From contig NZ_JACHVA010000102.1 of NCBI RefSeq assembly GCF_014230055.1, positions 62,001 through 126,000 of the forward strand: a stretch of 64,000 bases of DNA, read 5' to 3'. The notes beneath the pieces are model-generated. The model was given only the letters and a program-made list of their open reading frames with translations. It was not told where the DNA came from and did no database searches. A program made the position numbers and the translations under genes. Positions 34,671 through 42,915 of the stretch are shown here, piece by piece (positions within the stretch are counted from its first letter, which is position 1; every line of letters begins with the position of its first letter). Source of the DNA: Puniceicoccus vermicola (lineage in GTDB: Bacteria > Verrucomicrobiota > Verrucomicrobiia > Opitutales > Puniceicoccaceae).

Positions 34671-36215
34671 ATGAAACACGCAACCTGTCTCTCCTTCCTC
34701 GGAACCGGCTCGGACGTCGGAAAAAGCTTTGTCGTCGCGGGAATCTGTCGAGCCCTCAAGAACCGAGGCTTCTCCGTCGCCCCGTTCAAGGCGCAAAACA
34801 TGTCCAACAACTCCTTCGTCACTTTAGACGGCTTGGAAATGGGACGGGCACAAGTAGTTCAGGCGGAAGCCTCGGGAATCGAACCGGAGGTCGATATGAA
34901 CCCGGTCCTCCTCAAACCGTCGGGAGACTGCCGCTCGCAAGTCGTCCTCCAGGGAAAGGTCGTTGGCTCACGCCATGCGAAGGATTATTACAAGCAAACG
35001 GATGCCCTCTTTGCCAAGGCGATGGAGTCGCTGAACCGACTCCGTGAGCGTCACGATGTCATCGTCATGGAGGGGGCGGGCTCTTGCTCAGAGGTCAACC
35101 TACGGAGTCGAGATATCGTTAACTTCCGACCTGCCCATGAAACGGATGCCCCGGTCATCCTCATCGCCGACATCGACCGCGGCGGGGTATTTGCTCAAAT
35201 CGTCGGGACCCTCGAAGTAATTCCCCCTGAAGATCGAGCCCGCATCGCCGGAATCCTCATCAATCGCTTCCGGGGGGACATTTCTCTCTTCGAAGACGGA
35301 GTGCGTTGGATCGAGGAGCGGACGGGACTCCCAGTTCTCGGAGTCATCTCCTACAACCGCGAGATACTCATCGACTCCGAAGACGGAATGGATGTGCAGA
35401 CCCAGATCAATCCCTCCGGCGCTCTGGACCCCGACAAGATCAACATCGCGACCATACTTTTTCCCCGTATCTCGAATCACACGGACCTCGCCGCGCTCCA
35501 ATGTGAACCGGGCGTGGAGGTTCATTTTCTGACCCGTCCCAAGTCCCTCGTCGGCTATGACCTCCTCATCCTTCCCGGTTCCAAAAACGTGCGCAGTGAT
35601 CTTGAGTGGATGAGGAAGAATGGCTGGGAAGAAAGGATCAACGCCTTCGCACAGTCTGGAGGAAGTATTGGCGGAATCTGCGGTGGTTACCAAATGATGG
35701 GCCAATCCATCCAAGACCCTCACGGGGTCGAAGGATCTCCCGGAGCTGAGTCGGGACTCGGCTTACTCCCCACCGAAACGGTTCTCGCTCCCGAGAAGCG
35801 ACTGACCCGCAACCACGGCACCTGGATTGGCAACCGTCGCCCGGTCCATGGATACGAGATTCATATGGGCCGCACCCGTAGTTCTTCCGAAGAACTGCGA
35901 CCCGCAATTGCATGGAGCGCCGAGAGCGCGACCGCGGAGGCCAATTCCGACGGCCTGTCGACGCCCGATGGCAAAATCTGGGGCACCTATCTGCACGGGC
36001 TCTTCGACTCTGGACCCTTTCGGCAAGAGTTCCTTTCCAATCTTCGTCCCGACTGGCAGCCTCCCGCTCAGCAGAACCCCTTACACCTCGCTCCTGGGGA
36101 AGACTTCGAGAATTTCAAAGCCCGGCAATACGACCGCCTCGGAGACCATATCGAGAAATGCATCGATGTGGAGAAACTCATCGCAATCGGAAAACTTCAC
36201 TGTGAAATCTGCTGA
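34671..36215 (+). CDS. cobQ: Cobyric acid synthase
   Basis: Amidates carboxylates b, d, e and g of adenosylcobyrinate a,c-diamide. 514 residues from ATG 34671 (MKHATCLSFLG), 7 bp after cobS; upstream in-frame starts lie inside cobS and add non-family sequence. The P-loop-like GTGSDVGKSFVVAG and the hallmark PFKAQNMSNNSFVT are near the N-terminus, MEGAGSCSEVNL and ILIADIDRGGVFA follow, and the glutaminase cysteine is in GGICGGYQMMG, with YEIHMGRT and GTYLHGLFD at the end. Confidence 0.96.
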   Translation: MKHATCLSFLGTGSDVGKSFVVAGICRALKNRGFSVAPFKAQNMSNNSFVTLDGLEMGRAQVVQAEASGIEPEVDMNPVLLKPSGDCRSQVVLQGKVVGSRHAKDYYKQTDALFAKAMESLNRLRERHDVIVMEGAGSCSEVNLRSRDIVNFRPAHETDAPVILIADIDRGGVFAQIVGTLEVIPPEDRARIAGILINRFRGDISLFEDGVRWIEERTGLPVLGVISYNREILIDSEDGMDVQTQINPSGALDPDKINIATILFPRISNHTDLAALQCEPGVEVHFLTRPKSLVGYDLLILPGSKNVRSDLEWMRKNGWEERINAFAQSGGSIGGICGGYQMMGQSIQDPHGVEGSPGAESGLGLLPTETVLAPEKRLTRNHGTWIGNRRPVHGYEIHMGRTRSSSEELRPAIAWSAESATAEANSDGLSTPDGKIWGTYLHGLFDSGPFRQEFLSNLRPDWQPPAQQNPLHLAPGEDFENFKARQYDRLGDHIEKCIDVEKLIAIGKLHCEIC

Positions 36216-36228
36216 GCCAGAAGCAAAA

Positions 36229-37326
36229 ATGCCGGCCTCCCACGCCCACGGGGGAAAGCCCGGAAATCTCTTCGCGCGCTATGGCCTTGCCGAGAGAGAT
36301 GTCGTGGATCTCAGCGTCAACCTGAACCCTCTCGGGATCCCTGACTCCATTCGAAAGGCTTGGCCTCAACTCATCGAATCCCTAACTCCCTACCCGTCCT
36401 CTGACGGGGAAGGAATCCGCCGTTTTTACCAAGAACGCTTCGCGCTCAGCCCGGACAGAATTCTACCCGGAAACGGTTCGATCGAATTGATGTATGCGGC
36501 CACACAAACGCTCCGCCCCCGCCGCACCTTGATCCTCACCCCCTCTTTCCACGACTATGAGCAAGCCGTGAGGACGAGCGGCGGAGAGGTGCTTCCCATT
36601 CCGCGCAACCTCGAAGAACCCGTTGACGAGTTCCTGACCGGCGAGTGCTTCCAGAAGGCGCTGACTACGGTGGACTCGGTTTTTCTCGGAAGCCCAAATA
36701 ATCCCGACGGGCAAGCGGTCCCCCGCGAAACGCTTCTGCATGTGTGCCGATCCAATCCCGACACTTTGTTTTTTGTCGATCAGGCTTTTGTTCAATTTCT
36801 CGATGAGGAACGCTACTCCCTCCTTCGAAACGACAGCCTTCTCCCCAATCTGATCGTTTTCTCCTCCCTAACCAAATTCTATGCCCTCGCCGGCCTCCGC
36901 CTCGGCGCAGTGATCGCCGTCCCCAGTATTATTCAAAAATTGCAGCGCCAACGCCCCCCATGGCTGGTCAATGGGCTTGCCGAACGCTGTGCGCAAATCC
37001 TCCTCGAGGATCGCGACTACGAAAGCCGGACTCATCAATGGCTCCGCACCGCCTGCACTTCCTTCGACCGTAAGATCGCTCGGATCCCCAGTGTACATTC
37101 CTACCCTTCTCAAACGAATTTCCGTCTCCTTCGCCTAACGTCTCCTGATCGCTACGATTCCGTGCTTCGAGAACTCCTGCAAAGAGGCTTTCACGTGCGT
37201 TGCTGCCGAAACTTCGAAGGGCTATCGGAAGGGCACTTTCGAATCTGTCTCGACACTCCCGAGCGTAACCAAAAGTTCCTCCACGCCTTGAAATCGAGCC
37301 TTCAAGCTGCCCCTATCCCCTCATGA
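36229..37326 (+). CDS. cobD: L-threonine-O-3-phosphate decarboxylase (PLP enzyme)
   Basis: Produces (R)-1-amino-2-propanol O-2-phosphate for the nucleotide loop. About 365 residues from ATG 36229; a GTG at 36202 that overlaps the cobQ stop is an alternative and would fit the coupling style of the operon. N-terminal SHAHGGKPGNLFARYG and DLSVNLNPLG match CobD. The PLP lysine is in SSLTKFYALAGLRLGA, and HFRICLDTPERN is near the C-terminus. Fold-type I aminotransferase-like; context separates it from histidinol-phosphate aminotransferase. The stop overlaps cbiB by 4 bp. Confidence 0.93.
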   Translation: MPASHAHGGKPGNLFARYGLAERDVVDLSVNLNPLGIPDSIRKAWPQLIESLTPYPSSDGEGIRRFYQERFALSPDRILPGNGSIELMYAATQTLRPRRTLILTPSFHDYEQAVRTSGGEVLPIPRNLEEPVDEFLTGECFQKALTTVDSVFLGSPNNPDGQAVPRETLLHVCRSNPDTLFFVDQAFVQFLDEERYSLLRNDSLLPNLIVFSSLTKFYALAGLRLGAVIAVPSIIQKLQRQRPPWLVNGLAERCAQILLEDRDYESRTHQWLRTACTSFDRKIARIPSVHSYPSQTNFRLLRLTSPDRYDSVLRELLQRGFHVRCCRNFEGLSEGHFRICLDTPERNQKFLHALKSSLQAAPIPS

Positions 37327-38309
37327 CCGCGGTGTCCGCTACGATTCTTCTTGTCGCGATTTCTCTCGACCTGATCATTGGCGACCCGCGCTATCCCCTG
37401 CATCCGGTGCGGTTGATCGGGCATCTCATTCACCTTCTGGAAAAGATCCTTCGGCGCCTCGGACTCGATTCCTATATTGGAGGAGGTCTGCTACTCATCC
37501 TCTCCACGGTGATTCCGGTGTCGACTTGGAGCTCTCTGTATTTCCTATTCTCTGACATCAACTGGCTCCCCGAACTCTGGACGATATTCCTCGTCTACTC
37601 TTGTCTCGGGATGGGAGATCTCATTCGCCATGCCCGACCCATCGCAAAAGCACTAGAACGCCACGACCTCCCGCTTGCCCGAGAACGGGTTTCCTGGATC
37701 GTCGGCCGGGACGTTTCCCAGCTGTACGAATCCGGAATCGCCCGGGCCGCCATTGAGAGTGTTGCCGAAAACTTCGTCGATGCTTTCTTAGCTCCCGTTT
37801 TCTGGTTTGGCTGCGGAGCCATACTCTTCGCTCATACCGGTGGAGATCCTCTACTCGGAGGCGGTCTGGCGATTCTGGTCCACCGGGTTGCGAACACCCT
37901 CGACGCCATGGTCGGCTACCGCAATGAACGATACCGGAAGCTGGGATGCGCCTCCGCGCGCTGCGACGATCTCCTGAACTTTATTCCCGCCCGCCTTTCG
38001 ATTCCGTTGATCAGCCTGGCCGCCCTTATCTCCGGAAATGATGCTCGAAAGGCCATACGGACCGGATGCCGGGACCGCAAAAACCACCCGTCACCGAATT
38101 CCGCCCATGGAGAGAGCACCGTCGCCGGGGCCCTCGACATTGCCCTCGGTGGACCAACCCCCTACCCATACGGAACTGTCGACAAACCATGGCTCAACGC
38201 CGAAGGCCATCCCGCGGAAGCGACCGACATTTCCAAAACGATGCGACTCACAACCGTGTCGGCAATCATCAGTGGAATCCTAATCGCCGGTATCCTCTGG
38301 ATCACCTAG
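37323..38309 (+). CDS. cbiB: Adenosylcobinamide-phosphate synthase (CbiB type)
   Basis: Membrane enzyme attaching aminopropanol phosphate to adenosylcobyric acid. 328 residues. The N-terminal LDLIIGDPRYPLHPVRLIG is the family signature, ARERVSWIVGRDVSQL and IESVAENFVDAFLAPVFWF follow, and the late NSAHGESTVAGALDIALGG is conserved. Four to five membrane helices are apparent. The name clash with bacterial cobD (decarboxylase) is avoided here by using cbiB. Last certain gene of the operon; a 70-bp gap follows without an obvious terminator. Confidence 0.95.
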   Translation: MTAVSATILLVAISLDLIIGDPRYPLHPVRLIGHLIHLLEKILRRLGLDSYIGGGLLLILSTVIPVSTWSSLYFLFSDINWLPELWTIFLVYSCLGMGDLIRHARPIAKALERHDLPLARERVSWIVGRDVSQLYESGIARAAIESVAENFVDAFLAPVFWFGCGAILFAHTGGDPLLGGGLAILVHRVANTLDAMVGYRNERYRKLGCASARCDDLLNFIPARLSIPLISLAALISGNDARKAIRTGCRDRKNHPSPNSAHGESTVAGALDIALGGPTPYPYGTVDKPWLNAEGHPAEATDISKTMRLTTVSAIISGILIAGILWIT

Positions 38310-38379
38310 TCAAGAAAACTCCATCCGGCAAAATCAGTCCTCCGTTTGTGTGGAGGGCGAAAGCGACTATGCTCTCCCC

Positions 38380-39303
38380 ATGGAAAGACGTAAATTCCTG
38401 CAATCCATTCTGGCAGGAACCGGACTCATCGCCCTACGCCCTCGTTCGCTCTTTGCTTCCGAAGCGTATCAAAATTTGATCACCCGCCTCATCCCTAGTA
38501 GCGGGGGCAAGCTGCCTGTCATCGGGATGGGAACCTGGATCACCTTCAACGTCGGCCCGATCCCTTCGCTCATCCAGACACGAATAGAGATCTTGAAAGA
38601 GTTTTTCGCCCACGGAGGTGCCATGATCGACTCCTCTCCCATGTACGGCTCGGCCGAAAAAGTGGTGGGTCAATGCCTCGAAAATCTCGGCACCCCCAAG
38701 AACCTGTTTTCAGCGACGAAAGTCTGGACCTCTTCGACCGATGATGGGTTGAAACAAGTGCGTGACTCGATGCGGCTATGGGGAGAGCCACGGCTCGACC
38801 TCGAACAAGTCCACAACCTCGTAAACTGGCAAGGTCATCTAAAAACCCTCAGAAGGCTTAAAGATGAAGGCACCATTCGCTATGTGGGAATCACCACTTC
38901 TCATGGCCGACGCCACAACGAAATTGAGACGATCATGAAGAATGAACCTCTCGATTTCATTCAACTGACCTACAATATTCAGCGCCGCGAAGCCGAAGAG
39001 CGCCTCCTTCCTCTCGCACAAGAGAGGGGGATCGCCGTCATCGCCAACCGACCCTTCGGCGGCGGTGCCCTCATCAATCAGGTTCAGCGCCAAGGAAACC
39101 TCCCTCCATGGGCGAAAGAAGTCGGAGTCCGCAACTGGGCGGAGTTTTTACTCAAGTTCATTGTCTCCCACCCCGCGATAACCTGCGCCATTCCCGCCAC
39201 CTCAAAAGTGTCCCACATGCGAGAAAATATGGGCGCCTGCTACGGGCCTCTCCCGGACCCATCGCAACGCGAGCGGATGGCGCGATACGTCGCAGACCTG
39301 TGA
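38380..39303 (+). CDS. Tat-exported aldo/keto reductase
   Basis: About 307 residues. The N-terminus MERRKFLQSILAGTGLIAL is a twin-arginine signal, so the protein folds with its NADPH-type cofactor before export. The (beta/alpha)8 reductase features follow: GMGTWITFNV, the catalytic Asp/Tyr pair in MIDSSPMYGSAEKVVG, then RYVGITTSHGR. The usual catalytic lysine is likely in SATKVWTS and the histidine in QVHNLVNW. I start at ATG 38380; a GTG ten codons upstream is less likely. It follows cbiB by 70 bp and overlaps the next gene (GTGA). Any link to cobalamin is positional only. Confidence 0.87.
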   Translation: MERRKFLQSILAGTGLIALRPRSLFASEAYQNLITRLIPSSGGKLPVIGMGTWITFNVGPIPSLIQTRIEILKEFFAHGGAMIDSSPMYGSAEKVVGQCLENLGTPKNLFSATKVWTSSTDDGLKQVRDSMRLWGEPRLDLEQVHNLVNWQGHLKTLRRLKDEGTIRYVGITTSHGRRHNEIETIMKNEPLDFIQLTYNIQRREAEERLLPLAQERGIAVIANRPFGGGALINQVQRQGNLPPWAKEVGVRNWAEFLLKFIVSHPAITCAIPATSKVSHMRENMGACYGPLPDPSQRERMARYVADL

Positions 39304-39902
39304 TTTCCGAGCTCCAGACCTACGCTCTCTCGGATTTCATTCCCTTCTCCCGAGAGGTCTACGAATCGCTAATTGCCTACTACAATGAGCAGATCTGGCC
39401 CCTTCAAATTCTGTTTCTCGCGGTAGCGGCCGTCCTTCTCATTTCTATCGCCGTTCGCTCCAAGCGAAACTTCCTCCTCCCCGGAATCTTTCTCGCCTTT
39501 GCCTGGTGGTGGACGGGCCTCGTCTACCTCCAACAATATCTGCTTCAGATCCTACCCCAAGCGCAATGGGCCTCGGCCCTCTTTGTCATCCAAGGAACTG
39601 CCTGCCTGATCCCCGCCCTCGGCCCCGGCAATCTGCAGATCACCCGCCAGAATTCCCCACGATTCTGGACCGGATGCGGACTTTACGCTCTCGCCAGCAT
39701 TCTTCCCATCGGGATCCTTCTCGGCAATCCCTTCAATGCGACCACCCTATGGGGATGGGGGCCAACCGAAACCGCCCTTGGAACTTTGGGAATCCTCCTC
39801 ATCACTCAGGGATCCCCAATCCGGTGGCTTCTCGTCATCATCCCGATCGTCTGGCTCGTCTTCACCGCCGTCCTTCATCTCGGCCTACAACTGCACCCGT
39901 GA
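39300..39902 (+). CDS. DUF6064-like polytopic membrane protein
   Basis: 200 residues from the GTG at 39300, which overlaps the reductase stop; longer readings run through the upstream gene. The N-terminus (LSDFIPFSREVYESLIAYYN, then EQIWPLQ) is the recognisable start of DUF6064 proteins. Six hydrophobic helices follow, with small polar loops (NPFNATTLWGWGPTE is a conserved-looking loop). No catalytic motif. Function unknown. Translational coupling suggests it works with, or in the membrane near, the Tat-exported reductase. Confidence 0.72.
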   Translation: MISELQTYALSDFIPFSREVYESLIAYYNEQIWPLQILFLAVAAVLLISIAVRSKRNFLLPGIFLAFAWWWTGLVYLQQYLLQILPQAQWASALFVIQGTACLIPALGPGNLQITRQNSPRFWTGCGLYALASILPIGILLGNPFNATTLWGWGPTETALGTLGILLITQGSPIRWLLVIIPIVWLVFTAVLHLGLQLHP

Positions 39903-39911
39903 AAGACCGGG

Positions 39912-41039
39912 CTACCACTGTCCCGTTCGAGCCCAAGTGCGGAAATGCACGAACTGCTCGGGATTCAACCAACTCTCCTCCGTATAGGAGTCACCCAGCT
40001 TCTCGAAGAGTTGTTCCGCCAATTTGCGATCACGGCCCAAGGTTGCCAGTCGGGCCGACGAAGAGAGGAGTTCGAGAGATTCCGGATAATCCTCCAGCAG
40101 ATCATGGAGACCCTCCTGCGCCGGAGGCCACTGCGCCCCGGAGTCCCGAAAGATATTTCCATAAAATCCCACCAGGTTGAAAAGGATCCGCACGTAGGCT
40201 TCTTTCCCAAACTCGCCGCGGGAATTCGCAATCTCTAAAGCGTAGGCCTCCCAATCTCCCTCCTCGCCATTCCAACGCGGCAGGAGAGAATAGGCGCGTT
40301 GCACATAAAAACCCCAATAATCTGGAAACTTTTCTTCGAGTAGCGCCATAAGCTCAGCATATTCGGAGGGAGACCAACCTTGCCCGAGAGCAACCCGGAG
40401 CATGACCATACCTGCGTAAGGATCCTCCAAATCTTCATTGACCAGCGGGCCCACCCGACTGCGGGCAGCCGCCAGTAGCTGATAAAATTGCTTCCATTGG
40501 CGATTGCTCACCGTCCTCGAAAATCCCGAGCCTCGGACATACCACGCCCAGTCCGTCAAAAGTCGCCCGTAGGCAATCTTTGCCGTATCCGAATACGGCA
40601 TTTCTTCCAGCCATCGATCCAACCGTTCGCTATCGAGAATCAACTGATCATCGCTCCTCCCGAAGCGATCCGCCAGCCCTTCATAGAACTGGGAAATTTG
40701 GAAGGAACCATCTCCGAAAACGGACCTACTCTCGCGGGCCTCTTGGGCTTGTTCTTCCAAAAACTCAAAATTCTCTTCCTCGAAAGCCGATCGGATATCG
40801 GCCCGGTAGAGCCGAATCTCGCGCTGAACAGGCCCCAGCCGCTGCTCCAGCAAAGCAGCCTCCCTTCGCTCATTCGCATCAATATGCTCGACCGGACCGC
40901 CTCGATTTCCATGCGAGGACTCCAAGGCCCGATCCGGATCGCGGCCCGGATGATTCTCGAAATCAGAGCGATCGTCCCTGCAGGCACAGAGCAGAAGGAT
41001 GGTCATAAAAGGGAGAAATCGGGTCAGGGCAGACATCAT
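39912..41039 (-). CDS. Putative lipoprotein with DUF4034/TPR-like repeats
   Basis: About 375 residues from ATG 41039 (the next codon is also ATG). The signal is FLPFMTILLLCAC with the lipobox cysteine in LCAC, followed by an acidic, charged linker, so it should be lipid-anchored to a periplasmic face. The rest is helical: FEFLEEQAQEARESRSVFGD and FQISQFYEGLADRFG resemble DUF4034 proteins, and later YPESLELLSSSARLATLGRD resembles TPR helices. No enzymatic motif. It converges on the DUF6064-like gene with only 9 bp between stops. Confidence 0.7.
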   Translation of the reverse strand: MMSALTRFLPFMTILLLCACRDDRSDFENHPGRDPDRALESSHGNRGGPVEHIDANERREAALLEQRLGPVQREIRLYRADIRSAFEEENFEFLEEQAQEARESRSVFGDGSFQISQFYEGLADRFGRSDDQLILDSERLDRWLEEMPYSDTAKIAYGRLLTDWAWYVRGSGFSRTVSNRQWKQFYQLLAAARSRVGPLVNEDLEDPYAGMVMLRVALGQGWSPSEYAELMALLEEKFPDYWGFYVQRAYSLLPRWNGEEGDWEAYALEIANSRGEFGKEAYVRILFNLVGFYGNIFRDSGAQWPPAQEGLHDLLEDYPESLELLSSSARLATLGRDRKLAEQLFEKLGDSYTEESWLNPEQFVHFRTWARTGQW

Positions 41040-41225
41040 ACTCAATAACCCTAACAAATAGGTACGGGAGAGAAAGTCTTATTTTAGAGCGCCCTCAGCG
41101 GGGCAACTCCAGTGGGGAAAATTTTGAAACAAACCGATTCCTATTTCGTCCTTTCGGCATCCATGAAAGGTCGGCAGGGCCCGACCAGGTTTCAAACCGG
41201 CTCAAAAGTCAGAATAACCCTTCTC

Positions 41226-41286
41226 AAAAAAACGGGCCACATATCTGCATAAGAGTAACTTCACCCCCATGCAGATATGTGGCCCG
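41226..41286 (-). terminator. Perfect 18-bp hairpin terminator on the minus strand
   Basis: CGGGCCACATATCTGCAT (41233-41250) and its exact complement (41269-41286) flank an 18-nt loop. Read on the minus strand the stem is followed by seven Ts (complement of 41226-41232), making a textbook intrinsic terminator for transcription arriving from the ROK/NagB operon, whose last stop is 41507. The 220-nt distance from that stop is unusually long. On the plus strand there is no T-run. Confidence 0.75.
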
Positions 41287-41301
41287 AAGAACCAGAGTGA
41301 T

Positions 41302-41407
41302 GTTTTGCCGATGAACCGCCTCTCCCACACCCCTCTCAGGGAAACGACTCTACCCCCCCGGGTATCCTCGTCTGCAGAAATGGAAGAGGCGGCAAATCAG
41401 GCAAAAC
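41302..41407. other. Long two-part inverted repeat, possible structured RNA
   Basis: GTTTTGCC (41302-41309) pairs with GGCAAAAC (41400-41407), and inside it CCGCCTCT (41316-41323) pairs with AGAGGCGG (41385-41392), both perfectly, separated by a small internal loop and capped by ~61 nt. With the neighbouring hairpins (GGTCGG/CCGACC at 41169-41186, GGTTTCAAACC at 41188-41198, and 41233-41286) the 41058-41506 gap is unusually rich in dyads. No convincing gene is present. It may be an untranslated leader or trailer, a small RNA or a mobile-element remnant. Confidence 0.5.
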
Positions 41408-41506
41408 AACCTCAAAACATGAACAACAATAACTATCTTCTACAAATCAAACCAAGAAGATATGTAACAGCTATTTTGATACCAATTTAGTCAGAATCAA
41501 AAAAAA

Positions 41507-42907
41507 CTACAATAAAACGCCTTCAACTACGGGAAGGCTAGCCGCGGCGACGGCCTGCCCGTGTCGTTTCATTTTCTCATCCGGCATCGAGATGGAAATC
41601 TTGCGCGCTAATTGAGGAAACTCGGTCTCGAGAACCTTCTCCGCATGCGCCTGCATAACTTGACCACCCTCACCGGAGGTCACTCGCCCCACCATGATCA
41701 ATTTCTCGATATCATAGAAATCAGCGTAATGAGCAACCGAATACCCAAGATAGACCCCGAGCGTGCGATAGACTGCAGCCGCCCGATCGTCCCCTTTTTC
41801 CATGCATTCCTGGACACGGACTAAACGATCCGGCAGAGAAGTTCCTTCCTTCACCGGAATTCCGGTTTCGGGCAGAAGTCGTCCGACTCCCTGCTGCGAA
41901 AGATACTGCACCCCGCACCCTCGATCGCCACTCCACTCATCGGTCGGGGCGATCTTGCGATAATCGACCGGAACAAATGCAAGCTCGTTCAACCATCCGG
42001 TGATTCTTCCAGAACGATCCACATAACCCGCTGCTTCACTGGTGCCAAACGAAAGACCCAAAACCCGATTTCGCCCGAGAGAGATGGCGCCGGCCAGAGC
42101 CGTCACATCGCCATCGTTCGCAACCACGAAAGGGATCCCGCCCCACTTTTTCTGGAGCTCATGAAAGACAGGACGAACCTTCGCCTCAAAGTCCTTTTTC
42201 GCAACACCCCGAAACAACGAGCCAAGGCGAGGCTCATTATCGATATAGACTCCCGCCGCGCTTCCGCCAATCGCATCCACCCGGGGCAAATGGCGGGCCG
42301 CCCGCTCAAGACTATCGGCGATCCCCTCCAAATGATAATTCGGATCTGTCTGAAAATACGGATCCCACGCTACCTCCTCAGAGAAAACCACCTCGCCATC
42401 AATCAGGGCCGCACATTTGCGGTCACTTCCACCGAGATCGAATCCGATCCGACAACCTCCACGGACCCGACTCACTGAAGAGGGAGATTCCTGATCGTTC
42501 CCCGAGACCAAGAGATTGGAAGACACCTCAAAGGGCTCCCGAAATACCGACATCCCCATGAACTCTGCATCAAAAGCTCTCTCTCCTCCGGGAGAGTAAC
42601 ACGCCTTCAAACGCTCCATAATTTCTGGAGCGCCCGCAATGCGAATCCGGCTTCCGCCCCAGATCCACAACAAGGACTTCACGAGTCGCTCGCAGAAGCG
42701 CCAGTTCAATTCCCGAAACTTTTCCTCGTCCGGCAGAATCATTTCCGTCCGTTCATACGAGGTCTGGTCTGGGCGCGTAACCTGCAGGGTAACCATTCGC
42801 TTCCCGACACATTCGTCGACCAACCGACGAAACTCCCGGTTCCACAATGAAGCCGGCAAGAACTTCGTATCCAACTCGGGCTTAAACTTTGGCTCTACTA
42901 TCAACAT
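41507..42907 (-). CDS. ROK-like sugar kinase with N-terminal extension
   Basis: 466 residues. A ROK/actin-like ATPase domain begins at about residue 150: CRIGFDLGGSDRKCAALIDG for the phosphate-1 loop, GGSAAGVYIDNEP and VVANDGDVTALAGA with the catalytic-type Asp, and GLSFGTSEAAGYV for phosphate 2. The usual ROK zinc motif (CxCGxxGCxE) is not visible. The first ~150 residues match nothing I recognise. It lies 8 bp after the NagB-PIG-L fusion, so it probably phosphorylates an amino sugar such as N-acetylglucosamine or glucosamine upstream of NagB. Substrate is inferred from context. Confidence 0.82.
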   Translation of the reverse strand: MLIVEPKFKPELDTKFLPASLWNREFRRLVDECVGKRMVTLQVTRPDQTSYERTEMILPDEEKFRELNWRFCERLVKSLLWIWGGSRIRIAGAPEIMERLKACYSPGGERAFDAEFMGMSVFREPFEVSSNLLVSGNDQESPSSVSRVRGGCRIGFDLGGSDRKCAALIDGEVVFSEEVAWDPYFQTDPNYHLEGIADSLERAARHLPRVDAIGGSAAGVYIDNEPRLGSLFRGVAKKDFEAKVRPVFHELQKKWGGIPFVVANDGDVTALAGAISLGRNRVLGLSFGTSEAAGYVDRSGRITGWLNELAFVPVDYRKIAPTDEWSGDRGCGVQYLSQQGVGRLLPETGIPVKEGTSLPDRLVRVQECMEKGDDRAAAVYRTLGVYLGYSVAHYADFYDIEKLIMVGRVTSGEGGQVMQAHAEKVLETEFPQLARKISISMPDEKMKRHGQAVAAASLPVVEGVLL

Positions 42908-42915
42908 CTAATTTC

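Noticed and set aside
38380-39303. Aldo/keto reductase as the missing CbiJ
   Set aside because: It has a Tat leader and a standard aldo/keto reductase barrel, unlike CbiJ/CobK, and would be exported away from its substrate.
41269-41490. Small plus-strand open frame starting MQICGPKNQ
   Set aside because: It begins in the arm of the terminator hairpin, runs through the second inverted repeat, has low-complexity N/Q content and no Shine-Dalgarno.
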